This document shows positions 51,069 through 59,523 of a DNA stretch of 64,000 nt, one piece after another. The stretch is from assembly GCA_945868475.1 (NCBI GenBank), contig CAMBLM010000002.1, positions 124,001 to 188,000 on the forward strand, written 5' to 3'. Below the pieces are notes generated by a model, which did not search any database, was not told where the DNA came from, and saw nothing but the letters and a program-made list of their open reading frames with translations. Numbering within the stretch: position 1 is the first letter of the stretch; the number at the start of each line of letters is the position of its first letter. The position numbers were made by a program, and so were the translations under genes. The DNA comes from an uncultured Ruminococcus sp. (GTDB lineage: Bacteria; Bacillota; Clostridia; Oscillospirales; Ruminococcaceae).

Positions 51069-51626
51069 TTATATGCTCTTGACGGTAAATTTTCCGCCGA
51101 GCTTGTTTTCCATTACCGCGCGCAGGAGCTTTTTCTGCTCATCGGAAAGCTCACTTTTCGGGATAAGGTAGGTCTTTCCGTCATCACGGAAAAGCATGAA
51201 TTCGAGCGTGTTCTCAACGCCCCTCACGATGCGTTCATAGCATTCATTAACGCCCTCATATTCGCTTGCAAACGTGAAATGGTGGCGGTAAAAGCTATAT
51301 GTGCGGCTTCCGCTGCCGTTGGGAGCTTTGCGCACCGATCTGCTGACCTTTCGTGCATTTATAAACATTTCAAGCGCGATAAGAAGTGCAAATGCGACAT
51401 ACGAAGCCGCAAGCATCGGCTGACCTGCCGCAGCCGCAACAAGAACTATCTGCAAAACGATAAGAACGGCAAGTATCGCGCCTATCACTGCGAAAATATA
51501 TGCGCCGCCGCTTTTGAAAAGCATCGTCTGTTCAAGCTGCTTGAAGTCCTTTTCGCCGCAGTTCACGGTGAAGCTGACGAGCGGCTCTTTGCCTTTATCA
51601 TCGGGAAATTCAAAGGAAACATTCAT
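51069..51626 (-). CDS. YcxB-like membrane protein (first of a pair)
   Basis: The 185-residue protein has an N-terminal strand region (VSFTVNCGEKDFKQLEQTML), two membrane helices (about 42-90, AVIGAILAVLIVLQIVLVAAAA and MLAASYVAFALLIALEMFI) and a PH-like C-terminal half (YSFYRHHFTFASEYEGVNECYERI, TYLIPKSEL). The function is unknown. Its ATG overlaps the trmFO stop by four bases, and it is 12 bp ahead of the related gene, so all are probably one transcript. Confidence 0.7.
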   Translation of the reverse strand: MNVSFEFPDDKGKEPLVSFTVNCGEKDFKQLEQTMLFKSGGAYIFAVIGAILAVLIVLQIVLVAAAAGQPMLAASYVAFALLIALEMFINARKVSRSVRKAPNGSGSRTYSFYRHHFTFASEYEGVNECYERIVRGVENTLEFMLFRDDGKTYLIPKSELSDEQKKLLRAVMENKLGGKFTVKSI

Positions 51627-52954
51627 CTCTGTTCCTCCATAGCCGCATCCAATGCGCTCAGCGCTCTGTCGGCAATGACCTGATAACGCTGCTGCTTGTC
51701 CTTTATGCGCTCGCCGATGTCGGGAAGGATTCCCATATTTGCGCCCATCGGCTGAAAATTCTCAACGCTTTCATCGGAGATATAAGCCGAAAGCGCGCCG
51801 AGCATCGTTTCTCTCGGAAGCGAAAGCGATGGCTTTCCGAGCAGCTTTCGTGCCATATTCTTTCCTGCGATGATTCCGCTTGCGGCAGACTCCATATAAC
51901 CCTCAACGCCCGTTATCTGACCTGCGAAGAAGATCCTTTCATCGGAGCGGAGCGAGAAATCGCTGTTCAAAAGCTTTGGCGAGTTGAGGAATGAGTTTCT
52001 GTGCATTACGCCGTAGCGCAGGAACTCAGCATTTTCCAGTCCGGGAATAAGCGAGAACACGCGCTTCTGCTCGCCGAATTTAAGGTTAGTCTGGAAGCCG
52101 ACAATGTTGTACATCGTTCCCGAGCTGTTCTCTTTTCTGAGCTGAACAACTGCGTAGGGACGCTTTCCCGTTACGGGGTCGGTCAGTCCGACAGGCTTCA
52201 TTGCGCCGTATCGCATCGTTTCTTCGCCGCGCTTTGCAAGAACTTCTATCGGCATACAGCCCTCGTAAACGGTAAAGCTGTCGTTCTTGTTGTGAAGCTC
52301 CTGTGGGCGGTCGAACTCGTGGAGCGGAGCGGACTCTGCGTTTATTATTGCATTGTAAAATGCGAGATATTCTTCCTTTGTGAACGGGCAGTTGATGTAA
52401 TCATCGTCACCTCTGCCGTATCGGGCGGCGAAGAATGCTCTGTTCATATCGAGCGACTCAAAGGAAACTATCGGTGCGGCAGCATCGTAAAAGCTGAGAT
52501 ATCCGCCGCTCAATTCGCTTATGCTCTCGGCAAGTCCGTCTGAGGTGAGCGGTCCTGTTGCGATTATGACATTCCCCTCGGGTATCTCCGTGACCTCTTC
52601 ACTGTGGAGGGTGATATTTTCGTGCGACTTTATCTTCTCCGTCACAAGGTCGGAGAAAAGCTTTCTGTCCACCGCAAGCGCGCCGCCTGCAGGGACGGCT
52701 GTTTCTTCCGCGCAGGGAACGGTGAGCGAACCCAAGCGGCGCATCTCCTCTTTGAGCAGACCTGCCGCCGAATTGACCCTTGATGCTTTGAGCGAGTTTG
52801 AGCAGACAAGCTCGGCAAAGCCCTCATATTTATGCGCAGGAGAGAATTTTTTCGGCTTCATTTCGTAAAGGTCAACGTGTATGCCTGCCTGTGCAAGCTG
52901 CCACGCCGCCTCGCAGCCTGCAAGACCTGCGCCGATAACTTTAACGTTATTCAT
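51623..52954 (-). CDS. trmFO: Folate/FAD-dependent tRNA (uracil-54-C5)-methyltransferase
   Basis: TrmFO methylates U54 of tRNA using methylene-THF and FADH2, in place of the SAM-dependent TrmA. The 443-residue product has the FAD loop VIGAGLAGCEAAWQLAQAGI (5-24), the EMKPKKFSPAHK segment (about 32), a LVCSNSLKASR motif (about 48) and the late GQITGVEGYMESAASGI (about 350). It overlaps both neighbours by four bases. The use of a folate cofactor ties in loosely with the folate importer at 35 kb. Confidence 0.95.
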   Translation of the reverse strand: MNNVKVIGAGLAGCEAAWQLAQAGIHVDLYEMKPKKFSPAHKYEGFAELVCSNSLKASRVNSAAGLLKEEMRRLGSLTVPCAEETAVPAGGALAVDRKLFSDLVTEKIKSHENITLHSEEVTEIPEGNVIIATGPLTSDGLAESISELSGGYLSFYDAAAPIVSFESLDMNRAFFAARYGRGDDDYINCPFTKEEYLAFYNAIINAESAPLHEFDRPQELHNKNDSFTVYEGCMPIEVLAKRGEETMRYGAMKPVGLTDPVTGKRPYAVVQLRKENSSGTMYNIVGFQTNLKFGEQKRVFSLIPGLENAEFLRYGVMHRNSFLNSPKLLNSDFSLRSDERIFFAGQITGVEGYMESAASGIIAGKNMARKLLGKPSLSLPRETMLGALSAYISDESVENFQPMGANMGILPDIGERIKDKQQRYQVIADRALSALDAAMEEQR

Positions 52955-53154
52955 ATTGATTGATCCTTGAAAACCTTTGGATTTTGTGCGTATAATTCGA
53001 TATAGCCGCAGTTCGGACAGCCGAAGCAGTCAACGCCGGCGGTTTTGTTGCCGTCAAGCAGCTTTCTTTTTGGATTCGCAACGTTCAGAACTCCTCCGAC
53101 AGCAGCCGAAATAAGGGCTTCCTTCATCTCTGTTTTACACTTCGGACAATCCAT
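52951..53154 (-). CDS. Small zinc-ribbon protein (67 aa)
   Basis: A 67-residue protein with CPKC (residues 3-6) and CFGCPNCGY (about 43-51). The start is ATG 53154, eight bases after AAAAGGAG. It resembles the many short zinc-ribbon proteins of Clostridia with unknown function. Its stop overlaps the trmFO start by four bases, so it is probably translated in register with trmFO. It follows topA, whose tail also carries zinc ribbons, but I infer no direct relation. Confidence 0.7.
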   Translation of the reverse strand: MDCPKCKTEMKEALISAAVGGVLNVANPKRKLLDGNKTAGVDCFGCPNCGYIELYAQNPKVFKDQSI

Positions 53155-53209
53155 GCTCCAAACTCCTTTTCTCATCGGTATGACCGTTCAAATAAAGCTT
53201 GCTTTGGCT

Positions 53210-55288
53210 TTACTTTTCCTTTTTGATCGCAACCTCGTAGCCGCAGCCTTCCTTTAAGCAGAAGAGCTTGCCGCCCTTTTTGAAGAGCGTTGTGCCGTCG
53301 TTGCACTTCGGGCATTTATCGGAAACGGGTGTGTCCCATGTCATAAAGTCGCAGTTCGGATTATCCTCGCAGCCGAAATATTTCTTGCCCTTTTTGGACT
53401 TTTTCTGGAGTATCTTCTTGCCGCACTTAGGACAAACGCCGCCGGTCGGCTTGATGATCTTCTTCGTGTTTGTACATTCGGGGAATCCCGAGCAGGCAAG
53501 AAACTTTCCGAAACGGCCTATCTTTATTACCATAGGCTTGCCGCATACCTCGCAGACCTCGTCCGTTTCCTCGTCGGGGACTTTGATGCGCTTGCCGTCC
53601 ATATCGGTTTCAGCCTTTTTGAGCGTTGCATCGAAATCATCGTAGAAATCGTGCAGAGTCTGAACCCAGTCAGCCTCGCCCGTTTCGACCTTATCGAGGT
53701 TGCTTTCCATATTCGCCGTAAATTTTGTATCAACGATATGCTTGAAGTGGTCTTTCATGACCTGCGTCGTTACTATGCCGAGTCCCGTTGGTTTGAGCTG
53801 CTTGCCGTCTCGTTCAACATAGAAGCGGTTGGTGATAGTTGAGATAGTCGGAGCGTAGGTTGACGGTCTGCCGATGCCGTTTTCTTCGAGTGCTTTGATA
53901 AGCGTTGCTTCGGTATATCTTGCAGGCGGCTGTGTGAAGTGCTGGTTGCCCTCGATAGCTTTGAGCTTGAGCTTGTCGCCCTTTTCGATAACGGGGAGGA
54001 CTTTGTTTTCCTCGTCGTCCTTTGTTTCCTCATAGAGAACGGTAAAGCCGTCAAATTTTACCGAGAAGCCCGTTGCCTTGAATGTGCAGCCGTTTGCATC
54101 AATAGCGGCGGAAACCGTATCGAGCGAAGCACTTTCCATCTGGCTCGCGATGAAGCGCTCCCAGATAAGGCGGTAAAGCTTGAACTGCTCGGGGGTAAGG
54201 CTGTCTTTTATTTTTGCAGGAGTAAGCTCGGGCATAGACGGACGGATAGCTTCGTGGGCGTCCTGAGCGCCTGCCTTGGTCTTGTATATCTTCGGCGTGG
54301 AGGGGACGTATTTTTTGCCGTAGACCTCCTCGATGTATTTATAAGCCGCAGCGCGCGCTTCATCGGAGATTCTAAGGCTGTCGGTTCTCATATATGTGAT
54401 AAGACCGACTGCGCCCATATTTTCGATCTCAACGCCTTCGTAAAGTGTCTGCGCTGTTTTCATCGTCTTTGCAGCGGCAAAGCCAAGCTTTTTCGATGCT
54501 TCCTGCTGCATTGTCGAAGTCGTGAACGGAGGTGCGGGCGACTTTCTGCGAACGGATTTCCTGACCTCGGTGACGATATAGTCTGCGTCCTCAACACGGG
54601 CAAGTATCGCATCGGCTTCTTCCTTGGAGTGAAGCTCGGTCTTCTTTCCGTCAACACCGTAGAACGAAGCAGCGAACTGCTTTTTCGAGGACGGAGCGGT
54701 CATTTTCGTATCGATCGACCAATATTCCTCGGGCTTGAAGTTTTCGATCTGCTTTTCCCTGTCAACGACGAGCGAAACTGCGACCGACTGAACACGTCCT
54801 GCCGAAAGTCCGCGGCGGACTTTTTTCCAGAGGAACGGTGAAAGCTTATAACCAACGATACGGTCGAGGATACGGCGAGCCTGCTGCGCATTGACGAGAT
54901 CAAGGTCGATGCTGCGCGGATGCGCCATACCATTGGTAACGCCTGTTTTTGTGATCTCGTTGAAAGTTACTCGGTTGTTTGCGTCCATAGGCAGTCCGAG
55001 CATCTGCGCCAAGTGCCATGAAATGGCTTCTCCCTCGCGGTCAGGGTCCGTTGCGAGATATACGAAATCGGACTTCTTCGCTTCGTCCTTTAAGCTTGCG
55101 ATAAGCTCCTCTTTGCCTTTTATATCGGTATAAACGGGTTTGAAATCATTGTCAACATCAACGCTGAGCTTTGATTTTGGCAGGTCACGGACGTGACCCA
55201 TTGAAGCAACGACCTCATAGCCGCTGCCGAGATATTTTTTTATAGTTTTAGCCTTTGCGGGTGACTCCACAATTACAAGCTTTGACAT
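53210..55288 (-). CDS. topA: DNA topoisomerase I
   Basis: TopA relaxes negative supercoils by cutting one strand. The 692-residue enzyme has a Toprim domain (LVIVESPAKAKTI; DPDREGEAISWH), the catalytic Tyr at 299 in GLITYMRTDSLRIS, and three C-terminal zinc ribbons (CEVCGKPM; CPKCGKKILQ; CPKCNDGTTL). The length is typical of Firmicutes. The order dprA-topA-(trmFO) is well known in Gram-positives, and here a small zinc-ribbon gene lies between topA and trmFO. Confidence 0.96.
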   Translation of the reverse strand: MSKLVIVESPAKAKTIKKYLGSGYEVVASMGHVRDLPKSKLSVDVDNDFKPVYTDIKGKEELIASLKDEAKKSDFVYLATDPDREGEAISWHLAQMLGLPMDANNRVTFNEITKTGVTNGMAHPRSIDLDLVNAQQARRILDRIVGYKLSPFLWKKVRRGLSAGRVQSVAVSLVVDREKQIENFKPEEYWSIDTKMTAPSSKKQFAASFYGVDGKKTELHSKEEADAILARVEDADYIVTEVRKSVRRKSPAPPFTTSTMQQEASKKLGFAAAKTMKTAQTLYEGVEIENMGAVGLITYMRTDSLRISDEARAAAYKYIEEVYGKKYVPSTPKIYKTKAGAQDAHEAIRPSMPELTPAKIKDSLTPEQFKLYRLIWERFIASQMESASLDTVSAAIDANGCTFKATGFSVKFDGFTVLYEETKDDEENKVLPVIEKGDKLKLKAIEGNQHFTQPPARYTEATLIKALEENGIGRPSTYAPTISTITNRFYVERDGKQLKPTGLGIVTTQVMKDHFKHIVDTKFTANMESNLDKVETGEADWVQTLHDFYDDFDATLKKAETDMDGKRIKVPDEETDEVCEVCGKPMVIKIGRFGKFLACSGFPECTNTKKIIKPTGGVCPKCGKKILQKKSKKGKKYFGCEDNPNCDFMTWDTPVSDKCPKCNDGTTLFKKGGKLFCLKEGCGYEVAIKKEK

Positions 55289-55321
55289 TTATATCGTAAC
55301 TCCTTTCGGAAAATCATCAGT

Positions 55322-56578
55322 TCAAAGGGCAAAGTAATCCTGCCCTGTTTCGGAATAAACAGCACCGTCAATTTCAAGGTCTGTGATAAGCATAAGCACC
55401 TCGGAAATATCAAGACCGCTCTTTTCTGCGACCTCATCGGGTGAAATGCCGTTTTCGGCGCTTTTTATGATATCATAAATGATACCCGAACTGCCCTCGG
55501 GTCTGTATACTTCTTCGCTTTCCGTCTTTTCGCCCGAAAATTCAGGCTGCTTAGGCGGTTTTGACGTTTTGTGCTTCTTAGGCTGTTTGGGTTCATAGGT
55601 TTTAGCCTGTGGGATCGGCGGAGCAGCTTCGTGAGCAGCTTCACCGAGCTTTGCCGTATCGGAAATGCTGTCTTTTACAGGCTTATGACTGTAGTTCTCG
55701 AAATATTCGCACGGGATATCGTATTCATAGAGAAGCGGTATCGCGCCGTCGCGGATAAGCGACTTGTTGCCGTCATACCTCGGGTCGAAAATATCGTGCG
55801 GCGGTATCACCCAAAGGTCGCGCCCCTGTGAAACGGCGTTTGAAGCTGTACTGAGCGAGCCGCTTCGTTCCGATGCTTCGATAACAGCCGTTCCCATCGC
55901 GATGCCCGAAAGTATTCGGTTTCGCATAGGAAAATTAAAGCGGTTCGCGCTTGAATTCGGGAAGTATTCGGACAGAAACAGACCGTTTGCGGCTATCTCG
56001 TCAATATATTGGCTGTTCTCGGCAGGGTATTCATAGCCTATGCCTGCGCCGAGGACGGCTATGGTTTTACCGCCCGAACGGACAGCGGAAAGATGCGCGG
56101 TTATGTCCGTTCCGACAGCAAAGCCGCTCGCCACAACGATACCCGACTTTGCAAGAGCCGAGCATATCTTTTTGGCTGTATTTTTTGAATATTCAGAAGG
56201 GTTTCTTGCTCCGACGACCGCAACAATAACATCGGACGCGAGCAGATTGATCTCGCCCTTATAAAAAAGCAGAACGGGCGGATCGTATATTCCCCTCAGT
56301 TTTGGCGGATAGTCGGTGTCATTGAAACCGACTATTCCGATATTATGACCGAAGCAGTATGAAATTATTTCACGAAGCTGCTTGGCGGTCGTGTTTTCTG
56401 CGGCTCTCAGCTCCTGCGGAGTGAATACACCCTGCGGACGCTCGAAAGCAATGGCTTTGTAGAGCGCATTGAGCGAGCCGAAATGCTGTTCAAGCTCCCA
56501 TATCCTTGCTTTTCCCACGCCGAAGCAGGATACGATATACAGCAGCTTTATTATCTCATCACGAAAGATATCGCTCAT
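55322..56578 (-). CDS. dprA: DNA-processing protein DprA
   Basis: DprA loads RecA on incoming single-stranded DNA during transformation. The 418-residue protein has an N-terminal helix-hairpin-helix/SAM-like region (residues 1-80), the Rossmann core VGARNPSEYSKNTAKKICSALAKSGIVVASGFAVGTD (about 111-147) with PAENSQYI, NRILSGIAMGTAVIEASERSGSL (about 220), a low-complexity Pro/Lys linker (about 325-350) and a C-terminal winged helix. ATG 56578 overlaps the trmH-like stop as ATGA and follows GGGAG; the upstream GTG is rejected. Confidence 0.92.
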   Translation of the reverse strand: MSDIFRDEIIKLLYIVSCFGVGKARIWELEQHFGSLNALYKAIAFERPQGVFTPQELRAAENTTAKQLREIISYCFGHNIGIVGFNDTDYPPKLRGIYDPPVLLFYKGEINLLASDVIVAVVGARNPSEYSKNTAKKICSALAKSGIVVASGFAVGTDITAHLSAVRSGGKTIAVLGAGIGYEYPAENSQYIDEIAANGLFLSEYFPNSSANRFNFPMRNRILSGIAMGTAVIEASERSGSLSTASNAVSQGRDLWVIPPHDIFDPRYDGNKSLIRDGAIPLLYEYDIPCEYFENYSHKPVKDSISDTAKLGEAAHEAAPPIPQAKTYEPKQPKKHKTSKPPKQPEFSGEKTESEEVYRPEGSSGIIYDIIKSAENGISPDEVAEKSGLDISEVLMLITDLEIDGAVYSETGQDYFAL

Positions 56579-57360
56579 TTCGTCAGCTCCCACATTATGA
56601 TAGAAGCGGCAGTTGCGGCATTGAGCGAATTCACATTGCCGTTCATGTGTATAGTGAGCTTTTTACCGCATCGGCTGACGGTTTCGTGCGGAAGTCCGTT
56701 CCCCTCATTTCCGATAAGCACGGCTGCGCCGTTTTTGAACGAGCAGTCGGTAAGAGAAAGCGCATCTGTATCAATTACGGAAGCAAAGGTTTCGATCCTC
56801 TTGTTTTTGAGTGCGGCGAACATTCCGTCCTCGTCGGCGTTGGCTATCTTCATTCGGAAAAGGCTGCCCATAGTCGAGCGGACCGTTTTAGGGTTATAAA
56901 TATCACAGCAGTTCACGGCTATTATCCCGTCAACACCCATAGCGTCAGCTGTTCTGATAATTGTACCCATATTCCCGGGGTCCTGAAGCCGGAAAAGCAC
57001 GGCGTACTTCCCACGTTCTTTCACAAGCTCGTCCGCGGATATGCTTTTCGGCATTTTGCAGGCTGCAAAAATGCCCTGCGTACCCTGTGTCTGTGCAAGT
57101 GAGGCAGCAAGTTCATCGGGAACGATAATGATCTTTCCGCATTTTTCTTCAAGCTTTTCAAGCAGTTCGGGGAACTTCTCCGAAGTCGCTTCCGAGGCTA
57201 TGACAAAGCTCATTTCCGCATTTTCCATTGCCGCATCTTCGACAAGTCTTACGCCCTCAAGCGGAAACAGACCATACTCGCTGCGATATTTTTTGTTTAA
57301 AGCTATCTTCTTGAACAGCTTTATTTTATCGTTTTCCTTTGAAGCAATAAACTGTCGCAA
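56575..57360 (-). CDS. TrmH/SpoU family RNA methyltransferase
   Basis: A 261-residue SAM-dependent 2'-O-ribose methyltransferase of the SPOUT class. The N-terminal substrate-binding part begins KLFKKIALNKKYRSEYGLFPLEGVRLVEDA. The catalytic knot has LFRLQDPGNMGTIIRTADAMGVDGII (about 121-146), IGNEGNGLP (about 217) and MNGNVNSLNAATAASIIMWE. The start is TTG, nine bases after AAAGGAGG. The RNA target (rRNA or tRNA) is not decidable. It lies between rplT and dprA. Confidence 0.88.
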   Translation of the reverse strand: MRQFIASKENDKIKLFKKIALNKKYRSEYGLFPLEGVRLVEDAAMENAEMSFVIASEATSEKFPELLEKLEEKCGKIIIVPDELAASLAQTQGTQGIFAACKMPKSISADELVKERGKYAVLFRLQDPGNMGTIIRTADAMGVDGIIAVNCCDIYNPKTVRSTMGSLFRMKIANADEDGMFAALKNKRIETFASVIDTDALSLTDCSFKNGAAVLIGNEGNGLPHETVSRCGKKLTIHMNGNVNSLNAATAASIIMWELTK

Positions 57361-57414
57361 CGCTCTGTTCCTCCTTTAAAAATGCGGTTTGTTCACAGTT
57401 TTCTCAAAATCATA

Positions 57415-57454
57415 AAAATCGCAAAAAGTCAGAAGCAAAAAATTCACTTCTGAC
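57415..57454 (-). terminator. Terminator after rplT
   Basis: GTCAGAAG..CTTCTGAC followed by TTTTTGCGATTTTT on the minus strand; it closes infC-rpmI-rplT. Confidence 0.85.
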
Positions 57455-57472
57455 CTTGTAAGCGTTTTTTAA

Positions 57473-57826
57473 TTAAAGAGCAGCCTTTGCCTTTTCGGTA
57501 AGAGCTGTGAAACCTGCTGCATCGTTAACAGCGATCTCTGCGAGCATCTTTCTGTTAAGTGTGATGCCAGCCTTCTTAAGGCCGTTCATGAATGTTGAGT
57601 AGTTCATACCATTCATCTTGCAAGCTGCGGAAATTCTTGTGATCCAGAGCTTTCTGAAATCTCTCTTCTTAAGACGTCTGCCAACATAAGCATAGTTGCC
57701 GGACTTCATAACGGCTTCTTTAGCCATCTTGAAATGCTTGCTCTTTGCGCCCCAGTAGCCCTTAGCAAGCTTTAATGTTTTATTTCTTCTCTTTCGAGTA
57801 GCCATTGCGCCCTTAACACGAGCCAT
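57473..57826 (-). CDS. rplT: 50S ribosomal protein bL20
   Basis: The 117-residue basic protein begins [42 protein letters not shown] and matches bL20 throughout ([25 protein letters not shown]). It is an early assembly protein of the 50S subunit and, in Firmicutes, the usual repressor of its own operon through the infC leader. GGAGG precedes the ATG. Confidence 0.96.
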   Translation of the reverse strand: MARVKGAMATRKRRNKTLKLAKGYWGAKSKHFKMAKEAVMKSGNYAYVGRRLKKRDFRKLWITRISAACKMNGMNYSTFMNGLKKAGITLNRKMLAEIAVNDAAGFTALTEKAKAAL

Positions 57827-57858
57827 AATTCTTTACCTCCGTTTGTTTCGTATTTAGA

Positions 57859-58056
57859 TTACTTGTAAGGAATAAGAACCTTAACGGTTGAAGCGTTTGC
57901 AGAGCTTGCGTAGCCGGCTGCTCTTGCAATTCTCTTACGCTTTGTAGCCTTCTGAGTAAGTCTGTGTCTTTTGTTGGTCTTCTGATACTTTACAAGACCG
58001 TTCTTGGTTACTTTAAAACGCTTTTTTGCGCCAGAATGTGTTTTCTGCTTAGGCAT
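57859..58056 (-). CDS. rpmI: 50S ribosomal protein bL35
   Basis: A 65-residue basic protein, [19 protein letters not shown] at the start and [27 protein letters not shown] at the end, fully matching bL35. AAGGAGG lies eight bases before the ATG. It is the middle gene of infC-rpmI-rplT. Confidence 0.96.
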   Translation of the reverse strand: MPKQKTHSGAKKRFKVTKNGLVKYQKTNKRHRLTQKATKRKRIARAAGYASSANASTVKVLIPYK

Positions 58057-58104
58057 GATGTATCCTCCTTCAATTTTAGGCGAAGCTTTCGCCGTTGTAT
58101 TTTT

Positions 58105-58632
58105 TTATTTTGAAGCCTTCGGGGAAACGAACATAACGAGTGCGCGTCCCTCCATTTTTGATGGCTTTTCAACCGTACCGTATTCGGAAACAGCTTCCTT
58201 GAATCTGTCAAGAAGCTCTTCACCGAGCTGAGGATGTGCGATCGCACGTTTGCGGAAACGAATGGAAACCTTGAGCTTATCGCCACCTTTAAGGAACTTC
58301 GCAGCCTGATTTACCTTTGTGTTGAAATCGTTCGTGTCGATGGTGGAGAACATTCTGATCTCCTTAACGTCAACGACCTTCTGATTTTTCTTTGCTTCCT
58401 TCTCACGCTTGCCCTGTTCAAAAAGGTACTTTCCGTAGTCCATGATCTTACACACGGGCGGAGTTGCCTGCGGAGCAATTTTTACAAGATCAAGCTCTCT
58501 TTCTTCTGCAAGAGCCAACGCTTCCTTTGCCGAGATAACGCCGATGGCGGAACCGTCGGAATCAATCACACGGATCTCTTTGTCCTTGATTTCTTCATTA
58601 ATCTGTAATTCTTTAACGCTTATGTTAAGCAC
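58105..58632 (-). CDS. infC: Translation initiation factor IF-3
   Basis: IF-3 checks initiator tRNA and codon on the 30S subunit. The protein shows QINEEIKDKEIRVIDSDGSAIGVISAKEAL (N-domain), a Lys-rich linker (GKREKEAKKNQKVVDVKEIR) and the C-domain KVSIRFRKRAIAHPQLGEELLDRF. The track start is GTG 58632, but that codon overlaps the GGGGG ribosome site. An ATA codon at 58623 is eight bases from GGGGG and would give SVKELQINEE. AUU/AUA starts are known in infC and allow self-regulation, so the true start may be 58623. A terminator-like hairpin lies immediately upstream. Confidence 0.93.
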   Translation of the reverse strand: MLNISVKELQINEEIKDKEIRVIDSDGSAIGVISAKEALALAEERELDLVKIAPQATPPVCKIMDYGKYLFEQGKREKEAKKNQKVVDVKEIRMFSTIDTNDFNTKVNQAAKFLKGGDKLKVSIRFRKRAIAHPQLGEELLDRFKEAVSEYGTVEKPSKMEGRALVMFVSPKASK

Positions 58633-58822
58633 CCCCGAAATAAAATAAAAATGAGCGGAAAAGCATCTCTTCCGCTCATACTGTGTTTCATCTCAAAGCA
58701 GGCAGGCATAAAAGCCGCCGCTTGTAAATAAAAAAGAGTATCTATTGACCTCTGCGCACTCTTTGCGGCAGGGTGAGAACGGAAAGTTCTGCTTTATTTT
58801 AAATGGTTTTCTCAAACCAACG
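58633..58822 (-). promoter_or_regulatory. infC-rpmI-rplT leader (L20-leader type attenuator)
   Basis: A leader of about 190 nt between promoter and infC. Its last part is a perfect hairpin ATGAGCGGAA..TTCCGCTCAT (58651-58679) followed by TTTTTATTTTATTT directly before the ribosome site, so it can end transcription before infC. An earlier AGAGT..ACTCTTTTTTATTT stretch may act as a second stop or an alternative pairing. The position agrees with the Firmicutes L20 leader; I did not check its detailed fold. Confidence 0.65.
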
Positions 58823-58828
58823 CTATAT

Positions 58829-58856
58829 ATTATACCACAAAAAACGCATTTGTCAA
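58829..58856 (-). promoter_or_regulatory. Promoter of infC-rpmI-rplT
   Basis: On the minus strand a perfect TTGACA, 16 bp, perfect TATAAT with extended TGG. Confidence 0.85.
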
Positions 58857-58901
58857 GGGTTTTTGCAATTTTTTTTGAAATTTCTTCGTTCTCCGCAGAT
58901 A

Positions 58902-59072
58902 TTATGACTTCAAATTTCTAAAAAGCTCTTCCAAGTCCGTATAACCCTTTACATTCGGGTCAGCCGCAATCTTTTCAGCTTCAAGCACTGCTTGTTTTGT
59001 ATAAAAATTCGGAACGAACTCATCATCTTTTACGAATGATGCCTTTTCTTTGCAAACGTCTTGCTTTTTCAT
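58902..59072 (-). CDS. RelB/DinJ-like antitoxin fragment (56 aa)
   Basis: The last 30 or so residues (TKQAVLEAEKIAADPNVKGYTDLEELFRNLK) match the C-terminal half of RelB/DinJ-type antitoxins, the part that wraps its toxin. The usual N-terminal ribbon-helix-helix DNA-binding region is missing: from ATG 59072 only about 25 residues precede the match. The longer track start would overlap the previous gene in another frame. No RelE/YafQ toxin gene follows; the infC promoter comes next. It is probably a remnant, or a stand-alone antitoxin for a toxin elsewhere. The start is four bases after the stop of the preceding gene. Confidence 0.6.
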   Translation of the reverse strand: MKKQDVCKEKASFVKDDEFVPNFYTKQAVLEAEKIAADPNVKGYTDLEELFRNLKS

Positions 59073-59076
59073 AAAA

Positions 59077-59508
59077 TCACTGTCCGTCAGCCTGATCGGC
59101 ACTCTCGGAAACATTTCCCGCAAGCTTGTTCTGATAGGATTCATTGTCGAACCATTCGTCCAGCACCTTTACGGAGATGGAATAACCTGTGCCTGTCTTG
59201 ACATACTCGGTGATCTCGCCCGTGGTGAGGAGAGTTTCTATCTCCTGCGAGGTGAGGTTGAGATACTCGGCAGCTTCGTCCTCGGTGAGGTATTTTTTCT
59301 CGCTGAAGTTCATACTGTCGGGCGTTGTGACGTTGCTGATATTTGAGAAAGACTTATCGGTGACCGTCTTGTTCAGCTTGCGTATGCCGCCGCCTATTGA
59401 AAGTCCGCTTATAAGTACGCATATTCCGAGGAAGACTGCTCCGACGAATGTTCCGTTTATCATTCCCGAACGGGGTGCTCTGTTTCTGTTATCCTGATTT
59501 GAAGCCAT
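59077..59508 (-). CDS. Membrane-anchored protein with excisionase-type helix-turn-helix
   Basis: The 143-residue protein starts with a short polar, basic stretch (ASNQDNRNRAPRSG), then one membrane helix (about 16-44, GTFVGAVFLGICVLISGLSIGGGI). After a linker there is a domain that looks like a MerR/excisionase helix-turn-helix (KKYLTEDEAAEYLNLTSQEIETLLTTGEITEYVKTGTGYSISVKVLDEWF, about 71-120). The arrangement would place the HTH either outside the cell or in the cytoplasm depending on topology. Its function is unknown to me. It lies 15 bp after addA and four bases before the antitoxin fragment, likely in the same transcript. Confidence 0.7.
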   Translation of the reverse strand: MASNQDNRNRAPRSGMINGTFVGAVFLGICVLISGLSIGGGIRKLNKTVTDKSFSNISNVTTPDSMNFSEKKYLTEDEAAEYLNLTSQEIETLLTTGEITEYVKTGTGYSISVKVLDEWFDNESYQNKLAGNVSESADQADGQ

Positions 59509-59523
59509 TTTTTATCCAGCCTT

